In this document: positions 21,632-31,500 of the stretch, one piece after another | Position numbering within the stretch: the first letter of the stretch is position 1 | Layout of the letters: the number at the start of each line of letters is the position of its first letter | DNA from: Stutzerimonas balearica DSM 6083 | GTDB taxonomy: Bacteria > Pseudomonadota > Gammaproteobacteria > Pseudomonadales > Pseudomonadaceae | Assembly (NCBI RefSeq): GCF_000818015.1 | Contig: NZ_CP007511.1 | Location: 1,536,001 to 1,600,000, forward strand | Length of the DNA stretch: 64,000 nt | Direction of reading: 5' to 3' | Translations under genes and position numbers: made by a program | The notes under the pieces: generated by a model | Databases searched by the model: none | What the model was told of the DNA's origin: nothing | What the model saw: the letters and a program-made list of their open reading frames with translations, nothing else

Positions 21632-22647
21632 CCCTGCGTATCGAGCGCGACCACTCGCTCAAGGCCTTGAACAGTTTTGGACTCGAGCAGCGAGCGCGAG
21701 TCTACGCCGAGGCGCATGACGAAGCCGATGTCGCGGCTGCGGCCGCCTTTGCCGTGGCCGAAGGCTTGGCGCTCATGCCGCTGGGCGGCGGCAGCAACCT
21801 GCTGCTGACGCGCGATATCGATGCCCTTGTGTTGCGTCTGGCAAACCGAGGACGGCGAATCCTGCGGGCGGATTGCGGCGGCGTGATCGTGGAGGCAGAG
21901 GCCGGTGAACCCTGGCATCCGTTTGTGCTATGGACGCTAGATCGCGGTCTGGTGGGGCTGGAGAATCTGAGCCTGATTCCGGGGACCGTTGGCGCTGCAC
22001 CGATCCAGAATATCGGCGCCTACGGCGTGGAAATCCGCGATGTGTTCGAGGGGCTCACCGCTTACGATCTCTGGCACAGGCGGATCTGTGAAATGTCGCT
22101 GAGCGATTGTGCCTTCGACTATCGCGACAGCCTGTTCAAGCGCCAGGCGGGACGTTACGTGATATTGCGCGTCAGGTTTCGCCTGGCACACGATGCCAAG
22201 TTGCACCTCGATTACGGGCCGATCAGGCAGAGGCTTGCGGAGTTGGGCGTCACCCAACCGACCGCTGTCGACGTAAGCCGCGCCGTCTGCACGATACGGA
22301 GCGAGAAGCTGCCCGATCCCAAGGAGCTTGGAAACGCCGGCAGCTTCTTCAAGAATCCGGTCGTGTCTACCGAGCAGCTTGAGCGGTTGCGACGACAGTT
22401 TCCCGATGTCGTGGCCTACCCCCAGGGTGATGATCGGGCCAAGCTGGCTGCCGGGTGGCTGATCGATCGGGCCGGCTGGAAAGGCTTTCGGGAGGGCGAC
22501 GCTGGCGTCCATCGCGCCCAGGCCCTTGTGCTGGTCAATTACGGTCACGCCACCGGTAAGGAGATATTGGCCTTGGCGCAGCGGATTCAGGCTGACGTGT
22601 ACAGGCGATTCGCCGTCGAGTTGGAAATCGAGCCCAACGTGCTTTGA
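21628..22647 (+). CDS. murB: UDP-N-acetylenolpyruvoylglucosamine reductase
   Basis: FAD- and NADPH-dependent enzyme that forms UDP-N-acetylmuramate for peptidoglycan. The 339 residues show the FAD-binding GGGSNLLL and IPGTVGAAPIQNIGAYG, the substrate region YRDSLFK, and GNAGSFFKNP with the catalytic serine; the length fits the type I (E. coli-like) enzyme. GTG start with GTGA overlap of the phosphatase gene. It ends the lpxK operon before a bidirectional terminator. Confidence 0.95.
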   Translation: MTLRIERDHSLKALNSFGLEQRARVYAEAHDEADVAAAAAFAVAEGLALMPLGGGSNLLLTRDIDALVLRLANRGRRILRADCGGVIVEAEAGEPWHPFVLWTLDRGLVGLENLSLIPGTVGAAPIQNIGAYGVEIRDVFEGLTAYDLWHRRICEMSLSDCAFDYRDSLFKRQAGRYVILRVRFRLAHDAKLHLDYGPIRQRLAELGVTQPTAVDVSRAVCTIRSEKLPDPKELGNAGSFFKNPVVSTEQLERLRRQFPDVVAYPQGDDRAKLAAGWLIDRAGWKGFREGDAGVHRAQALVLVNYGHATGKEILALAQRIQADVYRRFAVELEIEPNVL

Positions 22648-22670
22648 CATCCGCTGCTTGCGGTCTTGCC

Positions 22671-22733
22671 TGAAACGAAAAAGCCCCGGTGATACCGGGG
22701 CTCTTTCGTTTCAGGGCACACAACGTGTGCCCT
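22671..22733. terminator. bidirectional terminator between murB and rne, plus a second hairpin
   Basis: A long inverted repeat at 22671-22713 has a GC core AGCCCCGGT/ACCGGGGCT around a GAT loop, flanked by A-rich and T-rich arms, so it can end both murB (plus) and rne (minus). A second hairpin CAGGGCACA/TGTGCCCTG lies at 22712-22733, immediately downstream of rne on its strand, and may act with it. Confidence 0.88.
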
Positions 22734-22745
22734 GGTTTCCAGGCG

Positions 22746-25700
22746 TCAGGCCTTCGGCTTGTCATCCTGTTCCGGCTCAACTTCCGGCGCGGAGGAGGGC
22801 TCAGCCTCGTCCTGCTTGGTCGCTTCGTCGGTAGGTCGATGCGCCATTTCGCCGCCCTCGGACTCACTCGGTTCAACGGCTGGAGCGGTGTCCTCAGCCA
22901 GCACCACGGGTGCTTCCGGCGTGCCGGTCAGGGCTTCCGCGCGTTCGTTCTCCTCGGTCGTCCTGTTTTCCTGGCTGGCCGGCGGCGTTACCACAATCTC
23001 CGGGCTGGCTGCAGCCTGCTCTTCGACCGGCGCGGGCTGGGCAGCTGCTTCGGCCTCAGCCTTGGCTGCCTCCTGTGCGAGGCGTTCGGCTTCACGCTGG
23101 CGGCGGCGAACTTCGCGTGGGTCGTTCGGTGCGCGACCAGCCGGCCGCACGGGTGCGATGACCTCGCTGGCAGGCGCTTCGACAGCAGCCGCTTCAGTGG
23201 CCGGTGCTTCGGTCGGCTCTGCTACCGGCACGGCTGGGGCGACTTCTGCTTCTATTTCGGCGACTGGCGCAACGGGCTGCTCGGCTTCGGCCTGCGGTGC
23301 AGGCTGTGGCTCTGCACCCAGCGTTGCCGCTTCGGCCGCAGCTTCCGGCTGCTGTTCGGCAGGGATCGCTGACGGCTGGGCCGCCTCGGTATCTGCTGAA
23401 TTGGCGGCCAGTGCAGCGGCGGTGGCTGCGACTGCGATCTCTTCGGTTTTCACCGGCGCGTTGCTTTCGTCGATTTCCTCGATTTCATTCCCGTTGGCGT
23501 CGCGTTGGCGCTCACGACGGTTGCTGCGTCGACGCTGGCCACGCGAGCGGCGGCGCGGGCGCTCGCCTTCGGCACCTTCCTGGGTTTCCTCGGCAGTCTC
23601 TTCCGCCTGAGTGCTCAGCACTTCCTCTTCGCTCGCAGCCGGCTCGTTGCGCGGGCGACGCTCCTCCCGGGGCGGTCTTGGCTTGCGTTCACTCGGCTCC
23701 TCGACGGCGCTCGATACTGCTTCGTCAAGCGGGGCACGCAGCTCGCGCTTGCGCTCTTCACGCGGTTGACGCTCTTCACGTGGCGCACGCTCACGCCGTG
23801 GCTGAGTGGACTCGGTGCCTTCGGCCTGCTCGCGGGGCTTGCGCTCCTCGCGCGGTGGACGAGGCTGACGCTCTTCACGAGGAGCACGCTCTTCGCGAGG
23901 CTGACGCTCTTCGCGCGCTTGGCGTTCTTCGCGCGGCTTGCGGTCTTCGTCCCGATTGCGCCCATCGCGGCGACGGTTCTGCTGACGGCCGGAGCGACGC
24001 TCGTCGTTTCGCGGTTGGCGGCTGGTGGCGGGCTTCTGCTCGGTGACGGCAGCTACCTCAGGCTCCTGCTTGCCGGCGAAAAGGCCAACAAGCGACTTGA
24101 TCAGCCCTTTGAACAGGCTGGGCTCTGGCGTCGCCGGTGCGGGTGCCGCGGCCGGGGTTTCGGCAACGGGTTCGGCCGGAGTCGGTGCCGGAGCGGTACG
24201 CTGAGGCGCGGTTTTAACGGCGGCCTCCTGGCGGACCAGTGTGCGCGTCGAGCTGATCGGCTGAACCTCGTCGGCCTCGGTCTGAGCCATCTCGTAGCTG
24301 GCCTTGCCGGCGATGATGTCGGGGCTATCGTCACGCAGGCGCTGCACTTCGAAGTGCGGAGTTTCGAGATGATCGTCCGGCAGGATGAAGATGCGCGCTC
24401 GCGTGCGCAGCTCGATCTTGGTGATCGCGTTGCGCTTTTCATTGAGCAGGAAGGCCGCTACCTGGAAGGGCACGCGCGCGCGGACTTCGGCGGTGCGATC
24501 CTTCAGAGCCTCTTCTTCGATCAGGCGCAGAATGGCGAGGGAAAGCGATTCTACGTCGCGGATGATTCCTTGGCCGTTGCAGCGGGGGCATACGATGCCG
24601 CTCGTCTCGCCGAGCGACGGCCGCAGACGTTGACGCGACATTTCCAGCAGGCCGAAGCGGGAAATACGGCCGACCTGGATACGGGCGCGGTCGGCTTCCA
24701 GTGCTTCGCGCACTTTCTCTTCGACGGCGCGCTGATTCTTGGCCGGTGTCATGTCGATGAAGTCGATGACGATCAGGCCGCCAATGTCGCGCAGACGCAG
24801 TTGGCGAGCGATTTCTTCGGCCGCCTCCAGGTTGGTCTGCAAGGCGGTTTCCTCGATGTCGCCGCCTTTGGTTGCGCGCGCCGAGTTGATGTCGATCGAA
24901 ACCAGCGCCTCGGTCGGGTCGATTACGATGGAGCCGCCAGATGGCAGTTTCACTTCGCGTTGGAAGGCGGTTTCGATCTGGCTTTCGATCTGGAAGCGAT
25001 TGAACAGCGGGACGCTGTCTTCGTACAGCTTGATCTTGCTCGCGTACTGCGGCATGACCTGCTGGATGAAGGAGAGTGCTTCGTTCTGTGCTTCGACGCT
25101 ATCGATCAGTACCTCGCCGATGTCCTGGCGCAGGTAGTCGCGGATCGCGCGGATGATGACGTTCGATTCCTGGTAGATGAGGAACGGCGCGGCGCGGTCC
25201 TGGGAGGCTTCCTTGATGGCGCTCCACAGCTGGAGCAGGTAATCGAGGTCCCACTGCAGTTCTTCGCTGGAGCGGCCGAGGCCGGCCGTGCGGACGATCA
25301 GGCCCATGTCGGCCGGGACGTTGAGTCCGTTCAGCGCTTCGCGCAACTCGTTGCGTTCTTCACCCTCGATACGGCGCGAGATACCGCCAGCACGCGGGTT
25401 GTTCGGCATCAGCACCAGATAGCGGCCTGCCAGGCTGATAAAGGTGGTCAGCGCTGCACCTTTGTTGCCGCGCTCTTCCTTTTCGACCTGGACAATGACT
25501 TCCTGGCCTTCCTTCAGAACTTCCTTGATGTTGACCCGGCCGCCTTCTGGCGTTTTGGAGAAGTATTCGCGGGAGATTTCCTTGAGCGGCAGAAAACCGT
25601 GGCGCTCGGCGCCGAAATCGACGAAGGCAGCCTCAAGGCTGGGCTCCACGCGGGTAATACGACCCTTGTAGATATTGGCCTTTTTCTGCTCGCGGGCCCC

Positions 25701-25793
25701 GGATTCGATATCCAGGTCGAACAGGCGCTGGCCATCGACCAGTGCGACACGCAACTCTTCAGGCTGAGTTGCGTTTATTAGCATTCTTTTCAT
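22746..25793 (-). CDS. rne: ribonuclease E
   Basis: Essential single-strand endoribonuclease and degradosome scaffold (1015 residues from [10 protein letters not shown]). Visible parts: S1 RNA-binding domain (about 36-120), catalytic DNase I-like domain with metal ligands Asp301 (SIDINS) and Asp344 (VIDFID), and the zinc-link CPRCNG (Cys402, Cys405). From about residue 520 the protein is non-catalytic and low complexity: an amphipathic helix ([16 protein letters not shown], about 559-574), an Arg-rich block of PREER-type repeats, then an Ala/Glu/Pro-rich tail. I rejected an upstream in-frame ATG at 25838. The start has no good Shine-Dalgarno and sits beneath a hairpin, which fits autoregulation. 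Confidence 0.96.
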   Translation of the reverse strand: MKRMLINATQPEELRVALVDGQRLFDLDIESGAREQKKANIYKGRITRVEPSLEAAFVDFGAERHGFLPLKEISREYFSKTPEGGRVNIKEVLKEGQEVIVQVEKEERGNKGAALTTFISLAGRYLVLMPNNPRAGGISRRIEGEERNELREALNGLNVPADMGLIVRTAGLGRSSEELQWDLDYLLQLWSAIKEASQDRAAPFLIYQESNVIIRAIRDYLRQDIGEVLIDSVEAQNEALSFIQQVMPQYASKIKLYEDSVPLFNRFQIESQIETAFQREVKLPSGGSIVIDPTEALVSIDINSARATKGGDIEETALQTNLEAAEEIARQLRLRDIGGLIVIDFIDMTPAKNQRAVEEKVREALEADRARIQVGRISRFGLLEMSRQRLRPSLGETSGIVCPRCNGQGIIRDVESLSLAILRLIEEEALKDRTAEVRARVPFQVAAFLLNEKRNAITKIELRTRARIFILPDDHLETPHFEVQRLRDDSPDIIAGKASYEMAQTEADEVQPISSTRTLVRQEAAVKTAPQRTAPAPTPAEPVAETPAAAPAPATPEPSLFKGLIKSLVGLFAGKQEPEVAAVTEQKPATSRQPRNDERRSGRQQNRRRDGRNRDEDRKPREERQAREERQPREERAPREERQPRPPREERKPREQAEGTESTQPRRERAPREERQPREERKRELRAPLDEAVSSAVEEPSERKPRPPREERRPRNEPAASEEEVLSTQAEETAEETQEGAEGERPRRRSRGQRRRSNRRERQRDANGNEIEEIDESNAPVKTEEIAVAATAAALAANSADTEAAQPSAIPAEQQPEAAAEAATLGAEPQPAPQAEAEQPVAPVAEIEAEVAPAVPVAEPTEAPATEAAAVEAPASEVIAPVRPAGRAPNDPREVRRRQREAERLAQEAAKAEAEAAAQPAPVEEQAAASPEIVVTPPASQENRTTEENERAEALTGTPEAPVVLAEDTAPAVEPSESEGGEMAHRPTDEATKQDEAEPSSAPEVEPEQDDKPKA

Positions 25794-26277
25794 GTAGTAC
25801 CGTCGGTTTCCGTGGCATCCGGAAACCGCGTTCGGCACACACGACTCTCGCGGTCGGTGTCAGGTGCGTCAGGAATGGTTGTAAGGCACTCCAGTGTCTA
25901 GCGATGTGGGGCCAGAAAAGGCCGGCGTCGCGACGACGTCTCCTGCTTGCTGTCTGAACAGAAGCAATGCGGGGAGGAGGAATCAGCTACCGATAGCGGA
26001 CGAAACTAAGCGTCTAACAAGCCTGTGCTACGCCATCGGTTACTGTGCGTCTCCACCCAACACGCATACTTTGAAAATCGGGTGCCGCCCGCAGAATCCA
26101 GAGCGGTTGTCGATTTCGCGATTCCCCATTGAGGGCACGCATCATGTCTTCAAGGCTAATTTCGGTGTTTGCCTGCAACTCAGGAAACCCCGTCGGACGG
26201 CCTCACGTCCTCGAACCTTTTTCAACGAGTCGGAATGGCGTATCGCTTGCATTCCGGCCTGACCGCTTTTGGCGGCG
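25794..26277 (-). promoter_or_regulatory. long 5' untranslated leader of rne
   Basis: The 545-bp space between rne and the divergent rluC holds no convincing gene. From the candidate promoter the rne RNA would have a leader of about 480 bases. A perfect 9-bp hairpin (CGGTTTCCG at 25804-25812 with CGGAAACCG at 25820-25828) ends ten bases before the start codon. In E. coli RNase E controls its own mRNA through a long structured leader; similar control here is an inference. Confidence 0.6.
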
Positions 26278-26283
26278 TTCGCG

Positions 26284-26312
26284 ACTATAACAGCAATGCC
26301 AGAGTGCTTCAA
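26284..26312 (-). promoter_or_regulatory. candidate rne promoter
   Basis: Read on the minus strand, TTGAAG (26307-26312) and TATAGT (26284-26289) are separated by exactly 17 bp, a reasonable sigma70 promoter. Initiation would fall near 26277. Pattern match only. Confidence 0.5.
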
Positions 26313-26338
26313 ATAGACGAAATTGGTATCATGCCGCG

Positions 26339-27292
26339 ATGACCAATACCCCCTCTCAGACCTCGGGCGTGCAGTTGCTCGAGGTGTCGCCGGAGCTTGC
26401 CGGCCAGCGCATCGATAATTTCCTACGTACTCAGCTTCGCGGTGTTCCCAAGACGCTCATCTATCGCATCTTGCGAAAGGGGGAGGTTCGCGTGAACAAG
26501 GGGCGAATCAAGCCCGAGTACAAATTGCAGGCTGGTGATGTAGTTCGCGTCCCGCCGCTGCGGCTGGCCGAGCGAGACGAGCCCGAGCCGTTGGCGCAGG
26601 GGCTGCTGGAGCGGCTCGAGGCCTGCATCGTTTACGAAGACAAGGCGCTGATTGTAATCAACAAGCCTGCCGGAATAGCCGTGCATGGCGGGAGTGGGCT
26701 GAGCTATGGCGTCATCGAGGTGCTTCGTCAGTTGCGTCCCGATGTGCGCGAGCTGGAGCTTGTGCACCGCCTGGACCGTGATACGTCCGGTCTATTGATG
26801 GTCGCCAAGAAGCGCAGCATGTTGCGGCACCTGCATCAGGCGCTGCGCAGCGATGGCGTCGACAAGCGCTACCTTGCGCTGGTGCGCGGTCGCTGGGAGG
26901 CGTCCAAGAAGCAGATCAGTGCGCCGCTGCAGAAAAACACGCTGCGTTCGGGTGAGCGCATGGTCGAGGTATCGGGCGATGGCAAGGAGGCGCTGACCCT
27001 GTTTCGTGTGGTGAGGCGCTTCGGTGATTTCGCTACGCTGGTCGAGGCCAAGCCGGTTACCGGGCGAACTCACCAGATCCGCGTGCATGCGAGGCATGCC
27101 GGCCACGCGATCGCTGGCGACAATAAATATGGTGACGAGGAATTCAGTCGCGTTATTCGCGAGCTGGGAGGCAAGCGGCTGTTTCTGCATGCCTACTCGC
27201 TGCGAGTGCCATTGCCCGAAGGGGGCGAGCTGACGCTCGAAGCGCCGGTCGATGAAGTATGGGGCAGGACCTTGGAGCGGCTGGGTGATTAA
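26339..27292 (+). CDS. rluC: 23S rRNA pseudouridine synthase RluC
   Basis: Pseudouridylates 23S rRNA (positions 955, 2504 and 2580 in E. coli). The 317 residues have an N-terminal S4 RNA-binding domain (about 20-80, with [10 protein letters not shown] and RVNKGRIKP) and a RluA-family catalytic domain with [11 protein letters not shown] containing the catalytic aspartate and GRTHQIRVH. Position next to rne is conserved in gammaproteobacteria, favouring RluC over RluD. The downstream HAD gene overlaps it. Confidence 0.94.
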   Translation: MTNTPSQTSGVQLLEVSPELAGQRIDNFLRTQLRGVPKTLIYRILRKGEVRVNKGRIKPEYKLQAGDVVRVPPLRLAERDEPEPLAQGLLERLEACIVYEDKALIVINKPAGIAVHGGSGLSYGVIEVLRQLRPDVRELELVHRLDRDTSGLLMVAKKRSMLRHLHQALRSDGVDKRYLALVRGRWEASKKQISAPLQKNTLRSGERMVEVSGDGKEALTLFRVVRRFGDFATLVEAKPVTGRTHQIRVHARHAGHAIAGDNKYGDEEFSRVIRELGGKRLFLHAYSLRVPLPEGGELTLEAPVDEVWGRTLERLGD

Positions 27293-27950
27293 CCGTTATC
27301 CGCTGTTGATCTTTGACTGGGATGGCACGCTGGTGGATTCCATCGCGCGGATCGTCGAGTCCATTCACGTCGCAGAGGCTGCGTGCGATCTGGCGCCGCA
27401 AAGCGACAAGGCGATCAGAGGTATCATCGGTCTTTCGTTGTCTGAAGCGTTTTGCGTCCTGTATCCCCATGTGATCGATGATGGGCGGCTCGTCGAGCAT
27501 TTTCGCGCTGCCTACAGTGATCACTATCTGGCGCTCGAGTCCGAGCCGTCGCTTCTCTATCCGGGGGTCGCTGATACGTTGGCGCAGCTGCGCGAGCGTG
27601 GTCATCTGCTCGCTGTAGCGACCGGAAAGGGGCGGCGTGGGCTTGATCGCGTTCTGGCGGGGCAGGGCTGGCTGGATTTCTTCGATGTGACGCGGTGTGC
27701 GGACGAGACGGCGGGCAAGCCCGATCCTCTGATGCTTCACGAGATTCTGGCTTTCACGGGGCATCAGCCAGGGCAGGCGCTGATGGTCGGCGACTCGGTG
27801 TTTGACATGCAGATGGCGCAACGAGCAGGCGTGGATAGCGTGGCGGTGAGTTACGGGGCTCAGTCTGAAGCGGTGCTGCGAGAGTGGTGCCCGCGACTGG
27901 TCGTTGATGATTTCTCCGAGCTGGATGAATGGCTGGCGCGGTGTGATTGA
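27285..27950 (+). CDS. HAD family hydrolase, Gph-like
   Basis: A 221-residue haloacid dehalogenase-type phosphatase: motif [11 protein letters not shown], motif II VATGK, motif III with the lysine of AGKPDPLML and motif [14 protein letters not shown], plus a helical cap. It is annotated elsewhere as phosphoglycolate phosphatase-like; the real substrate is unknown. I chose the GTG at 27285, which puts DxDGT in its usual place; it overlaps the rluC stop by eight bases. sppA follows nine bases later. Confidence 0.9.
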   Translation: MINRYPLLIFDWDGTLVDSIARIVESIHVAEAACDLAPQSDKAIRGIIGLSLSEAFCVLYPHVIDDGRLVEHFRAAYSDHYLALESEPSLLYPGVADTLAQLRERGHLLAVATGKGRRGLDRVLAGQGWLDFFDVTRCADETAGKPDPLMLHEILAFTGHQPGQALMVGDSVFDMQMAQRAGVDSVAVSYGAQSEAVLREWCPRLVVDDFSELDEWLARCD

Positions 27951-27959
27951 GAGGGCGGT

Positions 27960-28946
27960 ATGACCGATGAGTGGAAGGCCTCTTCCGAGGTGAGCGGCAA
28001 GGATGATCGCAGTAGCTGGAAACTGCTGGAAAAGACCTTGCTGGCAGGTATTCAGGAGCAGCGTCGAGCGCGACGCTGGGGGATATTCTTCAAGCTGCTG
28101 ACCTTCGTCTATCTGTTCGGGGCGCTGTTGATCTTCTCGCCGGTCATGGAGATGGGCGGTGATGGTGCGCGCGCTGAGAGCCATACGGCGGTCATCAATG
28201 TTCGCGGCATGATCGCCGATGAGGAGTCGGCCAGCGCCGATAACATCGTGGGCGCATTGCGCGCGGCATTCGAGGACTCCAACACCAAGGGCGTGATTTT
28301 GCGGATCAACAGCCCGGGGGGTAGCCCGGTTCAGTCGGGGTACGTGTATGACGAGATTCGCCGGTTGCGGGCCGAATACCCGGCGATCAAGCTCTACGCG
28401 GTCATCGCTGATCTGGGCGCGTCCGGTGCTTATTACATTGCCAGCGCCGCAGATGAGATCTATGCGGACAAGTCCAGCCTGGTTGGCTCGATCGGAGTGA
28501 CAGCAGCGACCTTTGGTTTTGTTGATGCCATGCAGCGTCTGGGTGTGGAGCGCCGTGTCTACACCGCGGGCGAGCACAAGGCCTTTCTTGATCCATTCCA
28601 GCCGCAGAAGCAGGAAGAGACGCAGTTCTGGCGCGAAGTTTTGGCGACCACGCATCGTCAGTTCATCGACAGTGTGAAGAAGGGGCGTGGTGATCGGCTG
28701 CGCGACAGCGAGCACCCCGAGCTGTTTTCCGGTCTGGTCTGGTCCGGCGAGCAGGCGCTCGAGCTCGGCCTGGTCGATGGCTTGGGTAGCACCTCCTACG
28801 TCGCCCGCGAAATCATTGGCGAACCGGAACTCGCTGACTTTACGGTCAAGGAGTCGCCGCTCGACCGCTTTACCAAGAAGCTGGGTGCCGGCGTTGCGCA
28901 GGAGCTTGCAATGTGGATGGGGCTGCAGGGGCCTGCGCTGCGCTGA
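27960..28946 (+). CDS. sppA: signal peptide peptidase SppA (36K type)
   Basis: Membrane-bound serine protease of family S49 that degrades cleaved signal peptides. The 328 residues have one transmembrane anchor (about 41-62) and a periplasmic protease domain with RINSPGGSPVQSG, the nucleophile Ser155 in DLGASGAYYIA and the general base Lys207 in GEHKAFLDPF. This is the short, single-domain form. It is convergent with maf at nine bases without a visible terminator. Confidence 0.94.
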   Translation: MTDEWKASSEVSGKDDRSSWKLLEKTLLAGIQEQRRARRWGIFFKLLTFVYLFGALLIFSPVMEMGGDGARAESHTAVINVRGMIADEESASADNIVGALRAAFEDSNTKGVILRINSPGGSPVQSGYVYDEIRRLRAEYPAIKLYAVIADLGASGAYYIASAADEIYADKSSLVGSIGVTAATFGFVDAMQRLGVERRVYTAGEHKAFLDPFQPQKQEETQFWREVLATTHRQFIDSVKKGRGDRLRDSEHPELFSGLVWSGEQALELGLVDGLGSTSYVAREIIGEPELADFTVKESPLDRFTKKLGAGVAQELAMWMGLQGPALR

Positions 28947-28955
28947 TCCGATCGC

Positions 28956-29534
28956 TCAGGGTATCTCGAAGCCGGCGGCGTTGAGCATGTCGACCAGACG
29001 GATCAGCGGTAAGCCAATCAGGCTTGTTGCATCCGGGCCCTCGGTCGATCGAAACAGGCTGACGCCAAGTCCTTCGGCTTTGAAGCTGCCGGCACAGTCG
29101 TATGGCGTGTCTGCGCGCAGGTAGCGGTCGATCTGCGCGTCGCTCAACTGCTTGAAGTGAACGGTGAACGGGACGCAGTCCAGCTGCAGTGTTCCGGTCG
29201 CCGCGTCGAGCAGGGCAATGCCGGTGAGAAAGCGAACCGATGCGCCGCTCGCTGCGGAAAGCTGCCTGAAGGCTTCGGCGTGATTGCCCGGCTTGCCGAG
29301 AATCCGATTGCCAAGTACGGCGACCTGGTCGGAACCGATGATCAAGTGGTTCGGGTGCGTGTCGGCCAGAGCCATGGCTTTCTCGCGCGCCAGGCGGCGA
29401 ACCAGTTGTTCGGCGGGTTCCTCGGGCGCTGGAGTTTCGTCGATATCGGGCGCGCAGCATTGAAAGGGCAATCCGAGTCGTTCAAGCAGTTCGCGTCTGT
29501 ATCGTGAGCTTGAGGCAAGCAGTAGGGGTTGCAT
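28956..29534 (-). CDS. Maf family nucleoside triphosphate pyrophosphatase (YceF type)
   Basis: Hydrolyses non-canonical nucleoside triphosphates to monophosphates. The 192 residues start with LLLASSSRYRRELLERLGLPF, then DIDETP, IIGSDQVAVL and GKPG, the Maf pattern. The position next to yceD-rpmF-plsX is that of E. coli yceF, the m7GTP pyrophosphatase subfamily, but specificity is inferred. AGGAG precedes the ATG. It is divergent from yceD. Confidence 0.9.
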   Translation of the reverse strand: MQPLLLASSSRYRRELLERLGLPFQCCAPDIDETPAPEEPAEQLVRRLAREKAMALADTHPNHLIIGSDQVAVLGNRILGKPGNHAEAFRQLSAASGASVRFLTGIALLDAATGTLQLDCVPFTVHFKQLSDAQIDRYLRADTPYDCAGSFKAEGLGVSLFRSTEGPDATSLIGLPLIRLVDMLNAAGFEIP

Positions 29535-29615
29535 GGTTTCTCCTGGGTTTTTCCTCCTTATATATACGAGCGCGGTCGCGACTGCATGCGCTCGGTCGGC
29601 GGGGATGGAATTCCT

Positions 29616-29644
29616 TTGACAGCTCCGGGGCGCGACCCTAGAAT
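29616..29644 (+). promoter_or_regulatory. strong sigma70 promoter of the yceD-rpmF-plsX-fab operon
   Basis: A consensus -35 TTGACA (29616-29621) and -10 TAGAAT (29639-29644) are separated by exactly 17 bp. Transcription would begin near 29651, only about three bases before the yceD ATG at 29654, so the first mRNA may be leaderless or nearly so. Confidence 0.75.
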
Positions 29645-29653
29645 GCCGCGCTT

Positions 29654-30181
29654 ATGTTGAAAGGACCGATACCTCCGCACGTTGATCCGCGCAAGTTGGC
29701 CGACCGAGACGCAACGCTCGATGGAAACTTGCAGCTGTCTCAGCTGAAGCGGCTCGCCGATGCTCTGGAGGATGATGAAGGCCTCGCCCATGTTCGTCTC
29801 CATTTCGGACGTGATGAGCAGCGAGCCCTGATCATCCGCAGCGAGCTGGACGTTGACGTCAAAATGATATGCCAGCGTTGTCTGGGGCCGGTTGTTCTGC
29901 CTGTTCACAGTGAGTGCACTTATGCCGGTGTGAACGAAGGCGCGAGCAGTGACCACCTTCCCAGGGAGTATGACGTACTGGAAGTGGGAGAGGATCCGCT
30001 GGATCTGCTGGCGCTGATCGAGGACGAGCTTTTGCTTGCTCTGCCGATTGTTCCACTCCATGACCCTGAAATTTGCCAGCCGCCGGCTGGGCTCGATGAG
30101 CCTGAGTCGACAGAGGACGAGGTGACGCGGTCCAACCCGTTCAGCGTTCTGGCGCAGTTAAAGCGTGACCCAAACGTTTAG
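29654..30181 (+). CDS. yceD: YceD family 23S rRNA accumulation protein
   Basis: DUF177 family protein (175 residues), linked to 23S rRNA processing or stability and nearly always cotranscribed with rpmF. The ICQRCLGPV motif is the family signature; a second Cys near DPEIC lies further on. The N-terminus MLKGPIPPHVDPRKLADR matches Pseudomonas homologues, supporting the ATG at 29654 although the promoter lies immediately upstream. rpmF follows after 13 bases. Confidence 0.9.
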   Translation: MLKGPIPPHVDPRKLADRDATLDGNLQLSQLKRLADALEDDEGLAHVRLHFGRDEQRALIIRSELDVDVKMICQRCLGPVVLPVHSECTYAGVNEGASSDHLPREYDVLEVGEDPLDLLALIEDELLLALPIVPLHDPEICQPPAGLDEPESTEDEVTRSNPFSVLAQLKRDPNV

Positions 30182-30194
30182 GAGTTGATCCAAA

Positions 30195-30377
30195 ATGGCT
30201 GTTCAGCAGAACAAAAAATCCCGTTCCGCCCGTGACATGCGCCGTTCGCACGACGCGCTCGAGGCGAACGCCCTGTCCGTGGAAAAGAGCACTGGTGAAG
30301 TACACCTGCGCCACCACGTTTCCCCGGATGGTTTCTACCGCGGTCGCAAAGTGATCGACAAGGGCGCTGACGAGTAA
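30195..30377 (+). CDS. rpmF: 50S ribosomal protein L32
   Basis: Large-subunit ribosomal protein (60 residues): [20 protein letters not shown] followed by a short acidic-polar C-terminus. It lacks the zinc-binding cysteines found in some L32 proteins, as usual in Pseudomonas. Ribosome site GGAG lies before the ATG. Part of the conserved yceD-rpmF-plsX-fab operon. Confidence 0.97.
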   Translation: MAVQQNKKSRSARDMRRSHDALEANALSVEKSTGEVHLRHHVSPDGFYRGRKVIDKGADE

Positions 30378-30378
30378 C

Positions 30379-31446
30379 TTGTCCGCTCCGATCATCGCGA
30401 TCGATGCAATGGGCGGGGACATTGGTCCCCGCTGCATTGTTCCGGCCAGCATCTCCTGTCTGGCTGAAGACCCTGCGTTGCACCTGGCCCTTGTTGGCCA
30501 ACCCTCCGTTATAGAAGAACTCATCGCACGATCTGGCTCGGTCGATCGGTCGCGGCTGCGTGTCGTGGCTGCTGATCAGGTCATCGGCATGGATGAGCGC
30601 CCCTCCCAAGCGCTACGCAGCAAGCCGCAATCGTCGATGCGTGTCGCCCTCGAGTTGTTGCGCGACGGCCAGGCCCATGCATTGGTCAGTGCGGGTAATA
30701 CCGGAGCACTCATGGCGCTGGCTCGTCAGGTGCTGAAGACGCTGCCCGGTATCGACCGGCCCGCCATGGCGACTCTGTTGCCGACTTCACGAGGCGCCTG
30801 CTTGCTGCTTGACCTTGGGGCGAACGTGGACTGCGAGCCCGAGCAGCTTTACCAGTTCGCAGTCATGGGAGCAGCCGCGGCACAGTCGCTGGGTGTCGAT
30901 AATCCACGTGTCGCCTTGCTGAACGTCGGGATCGAAGACGTCAAAGGCAATCAGCAGGTCAAGGCCGCTGCTCAGTTGCTTCAGCAGGCTGGGGAAAGTC
31001 TTAACTACCGAGGGTTCATCGAGGGTGATGGGCTTTATCGTGGCGAGGCGGATGTGGCGGTCTGTGACGGCTTTGTCGGCAATGTCGTGCTCAAATCCAG
31101 CGAAGGGCTGGCCGAGATGGTCATGGCGCGTGTGCAGGGGTTGTTCACCTCGTCCTGGCGCGGACGCCTGGTCGGAGCGCTGGCGCTGCCTTTGCTGCGT
31201 CGGCTGCGTGATGATTTCCGTCCTGCCAGATACAACGGAGCGAGCTTTCTCGGTGTACAGGGCGTGGTTGTCAAAAGCCATGGCTCGGCAGGGGAAGAGG
31301 GGTTCAAGGCGGCGATCCGTCGCGCGGCGCTGGATATCGAGCACGATTTGCCGGGGCTTCTGCGCATACGCCTCGATCAGCTGATGCGCCCCCATACGAC
31401 CGCAGGCGGTGATGTGACTGCTTCCGGCGGTACGTCATCCAACTGA
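30379..31446 (+). CDS. plsX: phosphate acyltransferase PlsX
   Basis: Converts acyl-ACP to acyl-phosphate, the first step of PlsX/PlsY phospholipid synthesis. The 355 residues start [16 protein letters not shown] and include [10 protein letters not shown] and [11 protein letters not shown], typical of PlsX. The start codon appears to be TTG at 30379, one base after the rpmF stop; no ATG or GTG lies nearby in frame before AIDAMGG. A weak GACGAG lies upstream, so translation may depend on rpmF. Confidence 0.93.
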   Translation: MSAPIIAIDAMGGDIGPRCIVPASISCLAEDPALHLALVGQPSVIEELIARSGSVDRSRLRVVAADQVIGMDERPSQALRSKPQSSMRVALELLRDGQAHALVSAGNTGALMALARQVLKTLPGIDRPAMATLLPTSRGACLLLDLGANVDCEPEQLYQFAVMGAAAAQSLGVDNPRVALLNVGIEDVKGNQQVKAAAQLLQQAGESLNYRGFIEGDGLYRGEADVAVCDGFVGNVVLKSSEGLAEMVMARVQGLFTSSWRGRLVGALALPLLRRLRDDFRPARYNGASFLGVQGVVVKSHGSAGEEGFKAAIRRAALDIEHDLPGLLRIRLDQLMRPHTTAGGDVTASGGTSSN

Positions 31447-31500
31447 AATCGCTGTGTCTGCATGCAGGCGCATTCATTCGGAACCACAAGAGAGTCGCTC

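Noticed and set aside
23505..25781. A 758-codon open frame on the plus strand opposite rne
   Set aside because: It mirrors the rne gene in a GC-rich sequence; composition is unlike a protein and no ribosome site or motif supports it.
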